A stretch of DNA of 61,616 nucleotides from Chara braunii. Lineage: Eukaryota; Streptophyta; Charophyceae; Charales; Characeae. Under the pieces are notes generated by a model, which saw only the letters and a list, made by a program, of their open reading frames with translations, was not told the DNA's origin and did no database searches. Both the position numbers and the translations under genes were made by a program. Shown one piece after another: positions 31,379-42,590 of the stretch (position 1 is its first letter; the number at the start of each line of letters is the position of its first letter). The stretch spans positions 2,844,658-2,906,273 of the forward strand of contig BFEA01000128.1 of the NCBI GenBank assembly GCA_003427395.1. The letters are read 5' to 3'.

Positions 31379-34300
31379 TCAAGTATTTTGTGCAGTGAGC
31401 TCTACGGTCGTTGCTACCTCACTTACCCTCTTCTCGAAGAAGTTCGGCTTCCAAACCAACGCCTCCACCTTCACTGCAACCGCTGCGCACCTAGCCACCC
31501 ATTCCACACCTAGTTCCCCCCCAGCAGCCCATAGGGAATGGTCTCCACCACCTGCCAAGGCATCCAGATCAATCCCTCCCTTAGTTCGGACTCCGCCCCC
31601 ATTTGGAGTAGCAGCGGTTCGAAATCGGTTGTTGTCTCATCCTCACCTTCCTCCCCTATTGCCATCGGCTCCTCTCCTCCCTCTCTCAATACAAACGCTC
31701 GAGCTGGCACCTCCCCCCCTATTAATCTCTGAAGATCCGAGCCTGAGCACTCTTCCATCGGGGCCGTTAGCAGCTGCAAGGACTGGTTGATTGCCACCTC
31801 CCAGTCCGAGTGCCTTGCATTCCATCGACAGGGTAAGACCACTCTCCTCCTCGTCCCATTCTTAACTTCCAGTCAGCCCGCAGCTTCTATCTCTTTCCAC
31901 TGACCCTTTTGCTATTTTTTGTACATTCACTGTGTCGTCCTCCAATTCCCTGTTTTCATCCTTGAGAAGGTTTACCTGCACCACCAAAATCGCAGATTGC
32001 CTTCTCAAATCCTGCACCTCTTCCTCTTCACTCTCTTCCTTCACTCGATCCTCCTCCATTGCTGCATCCTCCATCGAGTCATTCCCCCCACCAGTTGCAC
32101 TGCTTTGCTCCTCTACCATTTGTACCTTCCGTTTCTTACCGTCCCTCTTCCTTTCCTTGATGTGGTAGGTCTTTGGCCATTGGAATATCCTCCCATATTC
32201 CTCCTGCTGTATGTGGATCTCATTCCTTACTGTGCGGGTCTGACTTGCGTACTGAGATGCGTAGAACTCGTTGATTTCTCCTTCCCTCCTTAGCAATTCA
32301 AACCTGTTCTCTGATGTGATGTCCTCCCTTGCTTGTGTGGCTTGTTGGAGGTTCCTCAGGTGTTTATGGTGGGCCAGTCTAATTTCACACGCGATCGTCC
32401 TCCCCCATTCCAACTGCTCTACCTCCTTTATCCACCGCTCCCTTGACCAGTCTTCCACATCCGAGTCTTCCTGTTCTTCCTCCTCCTCTTCTTCCTCTTC
32501 CTCTGAAGAAGCTTCGCTCTCTGTGTCCGCTGAGCTCTCCCTCTGATCCTCCTCCGCCTGCAAAATCTGCTCCACTGTCATGTTTTCAACATTTTGCATG
32601 CCCCTCCTTACTCGCCCTTTCTCTTACTCTTTCTTCATCCTCCAGTGTTTCATGTCCCTGGGACCCCTGAGCTCCACTTCTGTCCTCTTCATGCTGTGGG
32701 GACCCCTCTAAGTGATCCTTATCCGTCAAGACCACCTCTCTCCCTCCCGCCATGCCTGACTCTTCTTCCCCTGCCCTGCTTCCCTTTGAGGCCGCACCAT
32801 GTGAGCCTGTGTCTGCCTCACTCTCCTTCCCCGAACTCCCTGATGATTCCTTACTGGTTTTGCCCCCCGCCTCTTCCTCCCCTGTAGTAGCCCCCTCCCC
32901 CGATTGGGTCTTTTGTCTCCTTTTCCCCTGCTGCGACCCTCTTTCTTGAGTACTAAACCCATCCTCTCCCCTTGACTCTCCCTTCCTCTTTGTGGAAGTA
33001 CTTCCTCCCTCTGTTCCTCCCCTCCCTCCTTCCTCACAATCCATGTTGTCTCCCTTACCCTCCTCCATTTCCTTTGACCCCTCTTCCCTGCCTCTTGCCT
33101 GCCCCTGCTGCTGTGCTCTGGCTTCTGCATTTTCCAAGAATGCCAATTCCGCATTTTTCCCAACCTCGTGCAATTCCCCCATAAGCTTCAATCTCTGCTC
33201 GACATCCTGCATGACCGCATCATCCAACATGGGTTTAACGATAAAACCCGTTTCCTTGTCCTCCATTCTCTTGGCTCCAGTGTGTCTCCACCTGCTATCA
33301 TAGGGCGGATAGATGTCTAGTTTGACCGTTGGTTCCCTTTTCAACACCCACACCCACTTTGGATTTTCCAGGTTGTCGTCAAATATCCATCCCCTGTATT
33401 GAGATGAATTGATATACCAGACACCTGGTTCTCTCTCGCACTCCTGTAGCATAGTTTGTCTCAATGCCACCCGTTTTCCTCCTGGTCCTCCTGATCCCCC
33501 TTGTGGACAAGAGGTTCCTAGGTGACCTCTACCCCTGCATTTGAAACAAAATGGGTTAGTCTTAGTAGAGATGAAGACTATAATTCTCTGACCACTTTTC
33601 TTGAAGATCCATTGATCCGGGAACTTCGGCGGCGCCCCTGACTTGACCTCCAAACATGCCACCCTTGCATCGTGATTTGGCGCCAGGAAATCCGGATTGG
33701 CCGAGGCCATTCTATGATTGGATTGCTTGGGAATTCCTCCTCCAGTCTCCCTTGCACAAAGTTATGCATCCCTTCCGATAGGTTGTCAAACTGTACCCAG
33801 AAATGGTTCCTCAGCATTGATTGCCTGTGCCTTGATGCCTCGGCCTGAGGTGGTCTTGGCGGCTTCCAGGGTTGGATTGTGACTACAACTCCCTTGCATT
33901 TCAATGAACCAATCGACAGCAGGTACTGGGCATAGGTAGGATCCACACAGACAATCATCACAGCGAACCTTCCCCTCCTGTGGAATGAAACTTCTGGTTC
34001 CTTCCCTGGTACATCCTCCATGGCTATCAGCCTATCCATCTATCCATCACCCACCTTCTCTTCTCATTCAATGAAAGCTCCTTGCTTCTTCCCGAGAAGT
34101 TAAACAGGACCGCGTGCTTCTCATACAGCTCATTCAGAGACTGAATGTCCTCTTCTGGGTATTCCCAAACAACCACTTCCTCCTTCCCCCCTTCTCCCTT
34201 GATTACCTCCTTCGTGATCTTAATCTCTGCCTTGAATTGTGTTTTCTCCAAAAGGAAATCCATCGCCTTTTGCCCCAAAGATCGCGACTTGGCTTCCCCT

Positions 34301-34437
34301 GTTCTTGGCGCCGTACCTGACTGAGATGTCGCCTTCCCTGGTTGGCTCATTGCCATTCCCTCCTGACCTCGAGCAAAGTCCTGCTTCTCCCTCTCGCTCA
34401 TTGCCTTTTGGGCTGCCATGGAGAACGATATCGCCAT
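31379..34437 (-). pseudogene. LINE A ORF1: nucleic-acid-binding protein with zinc knuckle
   Basis: About 1,000 codons in several frames. It starts at MAISFSMAAQKAMS (34437), shifts frame near 34030 and 33705, and holds a CCHC zinc knuckle CFKCRGRGHLGTSC (about 33535). A GWIFDDNLENPKWVWVL segment follows, then a long Gly/Glu/Lys-rich low-complexity stretch. A second frame starts at 32599, overlapping the previous stop by 14 nt, and carries an acidic run then charged helices. The C-terminus (LIWMPWQVVETIPYGLLGG) is again in another frame and ends at 31379-31381. LINE B aligns through all these parts, so they were one protein. It presumably packages LINE RNA. Confidence 0.75.
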
Positions 34438-35790
34438 CTTTGGAAGGTGTCTCCTTGGGACTGAGTTAAGAGGCGTTGAACTCTCCTTGGGAGTTAGAGG
34501 TTTAGTAAATTTGAGGAAATTTTACAATTCTTTCCGAGAGGTTGTGTCGAAGACTGAGTCGAGATCGTGTGATCAGTATCGGGCAAGCATCGGGGTGGAA
34601 ATCAGCCAAAAGTGAGAGATCGGTGTCGGGGGATCTGTATCGGGTAAGCAACGGGGTGGAAGTCGGAATTGGGTGATCAGTATAGGGTGAGTATCGTGAT
34701 CGGATGAAAGCGGGCGAGAAGCGAAAAAGAGATCGGTATCGCGTGAGTATCGGGGTGGAAATCAGAATTGGTACAGTGATCGGGATGGTGGGGGTGGGTT
34801 GAGACCCAGATGGAGTTGGGATGGGTTTCGAGTCAAGAACGGAATGGAGTCGGGTTGAGATCGGGGTGGATTTGGGTTAGGATCGGGATGGGGACAGGTT
34901 ATGATCGGGATGGAGTCGAGTTGGTGATCTGGATGGGGTCGGGTTGGGATCAATTTGGAGTCGGATGGAGTCGGGTTGGAGTCGGGTTGGGAACGGGATG
35001 GAGACGGGTTGGGAATGGAACAGAATCGGGTTGGGATGGGATCGGTTTGAGATCGGGATGGAGACAGGTTGGGAAGGAGTCGGGTTGGGATCGGGAAGGA
35101 GTCGTGATGGGTTCGGGATGGAGTCGGGTTGGGATGGAGTCGGGTGGGGATGGAGTCTGATTGGGAGCGAGGTGGGGTCGGGTTGGGATGGAGTCGGGTT
35201 GAGATGGGGTCGAGTTGGGATGGAGTCAAGGTGAGGTGAAGTCGGGACGGGTGCGAGATGGAATCGGATTGGGATCGGGGCGGATTCGGGCTGGGATCGG
35301 GGTGGAGTCGGGTTGGGATCGGGATGGGATCGGGATGGGGTCGGGTTGGAAACGGGATGGGATTGCGGGGGTCGGGTTGGGATTGGGAAAGGGACGGATA
35401 GGAGTCGGATAGGAATCGGGGATGGGGTCGGTTAGGATCGGGAAGGGATCGTGGAATGGGCGGATTGAGGTCGGGGTAGGATTGAGATTGGATTGAAAGG
35501 AGAAAAAGTTGGGGTCGGGAAAGGGGTGGGGCAAGGTCGGCACGTGTTCAGGGTAGGGTCGGGGAGAGGAAGAGATGGGGATGAGGTGGATGCGCTTCAG
35601 GGGTGGGCTAGGAGTGGGGTAAGGGACGTAAAGTTCGGGTTAGAAGGGCTGTAGAGAAGGATCGCGGATGGGATCAAGGTTGGGATAGGACGGGGTTGGC
35701 AGGAGAGAAGTTAGTATCAAGGTGAGATTGGGGATGGGATCGGGGTCGGGAAGACGGGGGATGGGATCCGTATCGGGGTTGGGGGATCAG
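34438..35790. repeat. G-rich 11/12-bp minisatellite in the LINE A 5' region
   Basis: Degenerate units GGGATCGGGAT and GGAGTCGGGTTG fill most of 34545-35790 on the plus strand. On the LINE's own (minus) strand it is C-rich. Runs of three or more G every 4-6 bases could form G-quadruplexes. Repetitive shadow frames on both strands are artefacts. It is not telomeric, as no TTTAGGG array is present. Confidence 0.85.
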
Positions 35791-36933
35791 GGTTGGGGGA
35801 GGGGGTAAGAAATGGATCGGGAGCGAAGGTAGTCTGGATCGGGTTGAAGTTGGGACTAGTTGGGGATCGATTGGGTCGAGGTTGGGTCGCGTTAGGCTGG
35901 GGCGAGATTTGTTCGAAGTGGGGGTTGAGGAGGGAGAGGGGCGAACTCGAGAGAACGGGTTTGGGATGGAGACAAGATTGGGATCGATGTCGAGGGGGGG
36001 GACTGAAGGGGAACGAAGGGGATCTGATTCCCAATTGAGGCGAGTGGTAAAATAAAGGTGAAGATTAGAGATGGAGTGCGTGGGAGGCAGGAGAGGGATC
36101 GGATTTCCGATTAGGACTACTGATCGATTGTGGGCGAAGAGATGGAGGTAGAGTGCATGGTAAAGTCCCGAATTTGGGCTGTAGAGAACGAAACTTACTA
36201 GGCGCTTGCCCTCCCGGGATCAGAATTTGAGAGAGTTGGGCGTAAGTCGAAGCAAGTCGAGCTAGATGGCGGAGGGGTTGCGGTGAGGTTGGAGACAGTA
36301 AATGTGGTTGGGGAGGGGATCGGTTTCAGGGTTCTAAATGATAGGGATCGGGGTGAAACCGGAAAGGGGTTGGAACGAGGGTGTAGTCGGAGGGTGATTG
36401 AATCAAGTCCGGTCGGGGGAGGGGGAGGGGAGATGGAGGTGGTTAGGAGGGTGTCCTTGGCGAGGGGTCAAGATGGGTGAAGGTCCAGTTGGAGGCGAGA
36501 TATGGGTAAGAGCGAGATGGGGTGAAGGTGAGGGGAGGGGCCGGAAAGCGGAAGTTAGTAAGGTTCTCTCACTCAGACAGGTAGGTCTTCCTCTACATGG
36601 GGCTCCCAACTCCTTCCGTCACCTGTTCTCTCTCCCTCTCTTCAGCGCTGGAAGGAGTGTTCTTTGTAGTGGCGTGGGCGCGTGGGCGCCTCCTCCACTC
36701 AGGGCACGTATGCCTTCGTCTCCTCTTCCCTCACATATTCGGTAGCCATAGAGATGAGCGTGCACCCGGGGCGCGCGCACCCGATGTCGGGCAAGGTCGG
36801 GCTGTGGCGAGTTCGCGTTCTTCAGCAGTGGTTCGAGTCGACGCCCATACGGGGCCGGCGCGGCGCAGGCGCAGTGTTGCGCTAACCGAGCGGCGCTAGC
36901 GCGACCAGCATCAGTCCGCGACAGTCCGCCGTC
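35791..36933. other. G-rich sequence between the minisatellite and the LINE B tail
   Basis: Continues the G-rich bias to about 36560 with scattered GATCGGG words, then a CpG-rich segment (36660-36930). Possibly the distal 5' UTR or promoter of LINE A, or flanking intron. No protein-coding frame recognised. Confidence 0.45.
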
Positions 36934-36966
36934 GCGTCAGTCCGGTTCCTATTCCCCCGGCAAGTC

Positions 36967-36993
36967 TTTTTTTTTTTTTTTTTTTTTTTTTTT
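36967..36993. repeat. T27 run (poly A of LINE B on the minus strand)
   Basis: Uninterrupted T27 between the tail motif CCGGCAAGTC and the 3' UTR block. In copy E these two blocks are separated by unique sequence rather than T, so the run may mark a junction between two LINE copies. Confidence 0.8.
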
Positions 36994-37204
36994 GATACAT
37001 CATAGATCACGCTCACGCTTCCTTCTGTCTGGCCTAAGGAACCCTTACCAGCACTGGTTGTTCCTTATAGGAGGATTGACTGTCAGCTTGCCTTTCCCTG
37101 AACTCCCTCTCAGAATCCCCTATGGAAACCTGCCAAATAGGCTTTAATCAACTAGGAGAACTAAGGAATGAAAATGCTTCCAAAATGAAAGTTGTTGTTA
37201 CTCC

Positions 37205-39509
37205 TTATGTAGCCTGTGGATCCTGTGGGCCCCCCATCGAGTGAGATATTGAGCTTCTCCCGCTGGTCTCCGAGTTGTGCCAATTTTTTCCCATTGTAAG
37301 TTGGATTCTCTTATCTCTGCTATTTCCCCCCCCAACCAGCCAGGCCTTGACAAATTTGGAGAGGATACTGCGCTGTCGATCTTCATCTTCAGGCATGGAG
37401 AGTCTAATCTTGTGCCATCTGCATAGAATCTCTGCCTGGATCAAGGTCCTTGTCTCCACCCAAACCTTTCTCTCGGAGTTGATAGTCCCTCGATGGTTCT
37501 GCTGAATCTATCCTTCCAAATCGACCAAAGCGTGACTTTTCTGATCATGCCATTTCATATCTTCTCAGCGTTGTTGAAATCAGTAGGAATGTTAGTCCAA
37601 AGAAGAAGTTGAATGGGATGTTCAGGGAGGGGTGATATGAAAAGGGAGTTCCAAAGGTCCGAGGCCCTGACCCAATATTCACTAGCTTCCTTGCAGCGAA
37701 TTAGGAAGTGAATTATATCTTCTGGCTCGTTATCTGAACAGACTGTGCATACGTCCGGACTATTGGGATCACTCCTTCGTCTTCGCTTGTGGAGCCATTG
37801 GTTGACAGGTAGTGCCATGTATGCGATAAGCGATTGGAGACTCCGGATTTTAACAGGTCTGATTGATTTGAACTTCTTCCATGGGATTTGTGAGATACGG
37901 TCTGCCTGTTGTCTGATTAATTTTGACCATCTACTTCTGATTACGGGTTCCGGGTCCTTAGTCTTAAGGAATAACTTATAACCCATTTTGACTGAGTAGT
38001 CCTGGATGTCAGTGTTAATGCTTTTGTTACTTTCAAATGTCCAGGCCAATTCTGCTGGGTCGAATTCCAGGTCTTGGATTGGGGTGTCTATTCTGAAGAT
38101 TGATTTGGGCCAGGAACCTGTGACTCTTACTTTCCTAAAGAGGAAAATGTCTAAGCTTGTTCTTTCCACATCTTTGTCCAAGATAGATGCAGAGCCATGC
38201 ACTGATGTCACGATTGGGTAGGATGTAAACACCGCAACGGTACTCGATCCCATTTGTTTGTGGGAGAACTGGTATGCTCTCACGGGCGGTTGTTCCTGTA
38301 TCCGAATTCCCCACTCACCCGTTTTCCATGTTGGGGTTCCCTTCAACAGCTCTTTCCAGCCTTCTGGATTAGCTTTAAGGAAAATGTCAATGCAGAGAAG
38401 GGAGGAGGGGTTGTCGACTAGATTTGACTCAGCGATTTTTAGGGCCGTTTCTAGAGCAATTTTCCTCTTTTTTCTGTCGTTTGCCAGTTTCCTTGACATC
38501 ATGGCTACTGTTTGTGACAGGGTAGAATAACTTTCTTGAAACCATTCCCACCTATCGCGGGAGGGCAGGTAGTTGGTCTTCATATTCTGCCAGCATTCTA
38601 TGACCCCAGTTTGGAAAACTTGACTTAGTAAGAGAGAGTTGTTCAACTTATGGACGCTGGATCCTTTCTTTACATATTGTTCGAAGTTGAGGATGAGTTC
38701 AACGGGTTTGTGGTCTAGTCCTGGGTACGGCTGAAGGGGGAGAATCTTTGTGTTTGGTTGTGCCCATTAATATGTCTGATAGGATGAAATCATCTATGAA
38801 AGAGAAGGCTCTGTGCTGGGCGTGGTTCTTTCTCACCAATGTGAAGGCTCTTTCACCCAGGTGTAAGGTGCGGTATGGCTCCACCAGATTATGATCCAGC
38901 GTCAACTTCTGGATGGCAACTTCTTCTTGCGTGGACTGGCAGGTTGTTGATCTGGAGATCCGGTCGGTGGCAGGGTCCAGTGTGGCATTCCAATCTCCTG
39001 CTAGGATGCAAGGTGATATGGAGGGGATCAGACCGCCCAGACCTGTTATAAATGAGGATCTTCCCGAGGAGTTGTTAGGTGCGTAGAGGTTGATTACCCT
39101 AAATTCTTCTTCCTTCCATCTTAAACCCACGAGACACCATCTTCCTTCTGATGTATCTGCTTGTATAGAGGTGGGAAGATTTAGGTATGAGGATGGTTGT
39201 CCCTTCTGTACTCGATGTGTTATTGGATGACCATATGTCATCTTTGATTCCTCCTAGCTTCTTGGCCAATGCTCTGCGGATTCTAGTATGTTCGATTGAT
39301 ATAGTGAGATGGGTCTCTTGCAACATAATTATATCCGCAGGCTTGTTTGGATGGACTGTCAGCCCTTTAATTATGTCGTTCATCTTCTCTTCTTTGTCTA
39401 GTACATTGCCCACTCCATTAATGTTCCAGCTCCTGAAAACTATTCCTCGAGTCTCCCAGTTGACACCGTTTTCTTTTGCATTAGCCCCATTCCTGAAGAT
39501 CTCTAACAC
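37205..39509 (-). pseudogene. LINE B ORF2: endonuclease plus C-terminal region, RT missing
   Basis: The endonuclease is split over two frames (39509-39099 and 39241-38699). It has IVFRSWNINGVGNVLDKEEK, IIMLQETHLT and LAGDWNATLDPATDRIS. The downstream frame (38646-37555) goes from a helical linker straight to NPEGWKELLKGTPTWKTGEW and the zf-RVT tail (CTVCSD .. IIHFLIRC). Compared with LINE A, the whole RT with its FADD box is absent, a deletion of roughly 600 or more codons around 38340-38400. It cannot self-mobilise. Confidence 0.75.
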
Positions 39510-40390
39510 TGGAGGGCTAGGAGGTGGGGTATCCAGAATGATGGGAGTGAGTCATCTATGACGGATCCGGATCGGTTGCCTTCATGGCGGATGTGCCATC
39601 GTCTGACGGGTCCTGCTGTGTTTTTGTTGTCGTGTTGTCTTTCTTGTGTTCTCCAATGCTTGTACTCGATCCCTAATCCGAGGACCGGGTTGTCTTTGGA
39701 CTGTCAGCCCTTTAATTATGCCGTTCATCTTCTCTTCTTTGTCTAGTACATTGCCCACTCCATTAATGTTCCAGCTCCTGAAAACTATTCCTCGAGTCTC
39801 CCAGTTGACATCGTTCTCTTTTGCATTAGCCCTATTCTTGAAGATCTCTAACATTGGAGGGCTAGGAGGTTGGGTATCCGGAATGATGGGAGCGAGTCAT
39901 CTATGACGGATCCGGATCGGTTGCCTCCATGGCGGATGTGCCATCGTCTAACGGGTCCTGCTGTGTTTTTGTTGTCGTGTTGTCTATCTTCGATTCTCCA
40001 ATGCTTCTACTGGATCCCTTATCCGAGGACCGAGTTGTCTTTGGACTGTCAGCCCTTTAATTATGTCGTTCATCTTCTCTTCTTTGTCTAGTACATTGCC
40101 CACTCCATTAATGTTCCAGCTCCTGAAAACTATTTCTTGAGTCTCCCAGTTGACACCGTTCTCTTTTGCATTAGCCCTATTCCTGAAGATCTCTAACATT
40201 GGAGGGCTAGGAGGTTGGGTATCTGGAATGATGGGAGTGAGTCATCTATGACGGATCCGGATCGGTTGCCTCCATGGCGTATGTGCCATCGTCTGACGGG
40301 TCCTGCTGTGTTTTTGTTGTCGTGTTGTCTATCTTGTATTCTCCAATGCTTGTACTGGATCCCTAATCCGAGGACCGGGTTGTCTTTGGA
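39356..40390. repeat. Exact-length 345-bp tandem triplication over the LINE B ORF2 start
   Basis: Units start at CTGTCAGCCC or its equivalent at 39356, 39701 and 40046; the fourth start would be 40391, where sequence diverges. Each is 345 bp (115 codons) with only a few per cent mismatch. Each carries the ORF2 start codon (minus: 39509, 39854, 40199) and the first endonuclease strand. Only the 39509 copy leads into the rest of ORF2; the other two run into stops. Confidence 0.93.
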
Positions 40391-41778
40391 CTGCTATCTT
40401 CCTCTTTTGCTTGTCATTCTTCCATGTCATCCTCAGAGCAATCGCTCATGTAGAACCTGTCCAGGTCCATTGTGAAAGTCCTTGATTCCAAATCATTGTC
40501 ACCGCAAAGAGTACCGACACTCAGGAGCTGGGCCATTGAGGCCGCCAGCAATTCCGCTGGGATGCCTGTGCCCGCTAGCACACTGTATGGAATCGCTGAG
40601 ATTGTCCTCCATAGTCTCCACATCATCCCACTTTTCAGCTTGGTGTCGACTGGCATTTTAGCAATCACAGGGGAGAAGACGCTGAAGGTGTGTTGCTCTT
40701 CCTCGATGGTCTTGCTTTTTGTCGGGTTTTGCCTGCGAGGAGCTTGCTTCCACCTGGCCGTCTGAACCGGTAGTTTCATACAGGCCCAGTGGATATTCCT
40801 CAGTTACCTTTTCTTGAAGAATTTTGCCTACATTTTGACCTTCACCAATCCTGGGTATTGTGAAGGACACATTTGTAGCCACCTGCCATTCAGCCTCCTT
40901 CGCTATGTACCTAGCTGCAATCAGTGGACGTGTGCCCATCAAGGTTAGTCTTGCTGATTTGGCCGAGGCCACTACGTGGGGTGCCTTGCCATCAGCGATG
41001 TGCCGGAGGGTCGTAAACTCTGGAGCGTACTCAACATTCAACTTTATTAGCTTTTCTGTCTGAGTCACCACCACAACAAATTCTCTTTCTAGTGCTGCTC
41101 GTGCTGACTCCTCTTCAGATTCTTCCAATTCTTTCTGAGAATATTTTGGATCTGAGGAGGGTTCCTTCTTTTTCTGGTTTTTGGAAGTCTTCCATTTTTT
41201 TTGGACACAGATCTAGGAAAGGATCATTGGTGTTGCGAACAGTTTTGTCTTTATCAGCCAGTCCTTGCTCTTGTTACATGCCCGGTTGGGCGATGTACAT
41301 GTAAAACGAAGGATTCGCAATGTGATGAAAAGGACTGAATGGACAATGCAGTGCTAGTGAAATCTCAACAAGCAGTGTACATCCTGTTACATACAAAGAT
41401 GGTGTTCAATAGCGCAGTGGAAGATTTAGATGCAAGTCCTGACCTGACCGGGACTGACCTCCATTACGTAGTGCAAGATAGCGCAGCAGAATGCTAGAAT
41501 ACCAATGACTAGCCCAATCAATGTTGCAACGCAGACCAAACATACATCACGCTCATCACAAGGTGTGAAGGGGCCTGGCGCTATACACAAGAAGGAGGCG
41601 CCTGTTCCAGACATGCACAAACGAAGAGGAGGGGATCAAACGAAGAAGAGGAGGGGATCGGACGAAGAAGAGGAGGGGGGAGATGGGAAAGTCGTCAACA
41701 CCGAGTCTCGTTACAAGTCCCAAATAATCCCTCTTCAAAATGTCTGAAGTCCAATGTCGAGTCTGGATCCAGATGTCA

Positions 41779-41782
<4 letters not shown>

Positions 41783-41840
<58 letters not shown>
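41783..41840. repeat. (CT)n microsatellite
   Basis: About 29 CT dinucleotides within the LTR-like insertion. Confidence 0.95.
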
Positions 41841-41843
<3 letters not shown>

Positions 41844-42467
41844 GTTTGCTGATGCAGTGAAGTCAGATAGCGAGAGGGTGAGAAGGAGATGGTGGACTGA
41901 GAAGAGGAAGAAGAAGAACTCTCTCTCTCATGTGCTTGGTACTAACCTGTGAAGATGGCGTTGTGCTGCAGGTACCTCGAAGACGAAGCTGGAGCAATGG
42001 CACTGCAGGTAAGTCTCCCTGGCCTCCGCCCAATCTCTCTCTCTCTAATACTACTCTAGCTCCTATGGCGCCCAACGCTGAAGACTACTGATAACGCTGC
42101 CACTAATACTGCAGTGCTCCTCCAGAGTGCTGCTGCCGAATCCTGAAGACTACCTCCTGCCTCCTGAACTGCACGTGAAGTGCTTGGGAAGTACCTAGGA
42201 ACTACCTGCAGCCTGCAGGTCGGGCCAGTCTTATATAGTGCTGGCCCGTCCAAGAGGCTGCTCTTGCCAATGCCAAAACGTGCCAGACCCTGGGGTTGAA
42301 GCTCAAACAAAGGTTGTCTTAAAACTAGGGCAAAAATGGCCTGCGCTAAAACCCTGGTCTAGTGCCTGAGTTTCAGGGCAGGTCGATCTTATGAGGGCCT
42401 GAAAATGGCCCTCAGTTTCAGGCTGAAAAGACTCAGGGCCCGAAAGGTCCTGATTTAGGCTGGAGCG

Positions 42468-42590
42468 ACACAGGGCCTATAGGCCCTTGTTCTCAGGCTT
42501 TCAGGCTGAAACGACACAAGGCCTGTAGGCCCTTGTTTTCAGGCTTTCGGGCTGAAAACGACACGGGCCTGAAAATGGCCCGTGCAGCCT
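42468..42590. repeat. 47-bp tandem repeat in the LTR-like insertion
   Basis: GACACAGGGCCTATAGGCCC, then TTGTTCTCAGGCTTTCAGGC and TGAAAC, repeats about 2.5 times. It contains the palindrome GGGCCTATAGGCCC and so could form hairpins. Confidence 0.85.

Larger units (their letters stand above)
26538..36930 (-). mobile_element. LINE A, L1-type, near full length, degraded
   Basis: About 10.4 kb in minus orientation. It has a G-rich (on plus) repeat field in the 5' region, ORF1 (34437 to 31379) with a zinc knuckle, a 46-nt spacer, ORF2 (31332 to about 26898) with endonuclease, reverse transcriptase and zf-RVT, and a 3' UTR (26538-26897) lacking the terminal palindrome. Both ORFs carry stops or frameshifts, so it is not autonomous now. 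The 5' boundary is uncertain; 36930 is where the next LINE's tail begins. It sits inside the long intron of the TIG/PA14 gene, same strand. Confidence 0.8.

Noticed and set aside
34762-35543. Long repetitive frames and a possible telomeric array
   Set aside because: The frames come from the GATCGGG minisatellite. The unit is not the plant telomere repeat TTTAGGG and is too variable.
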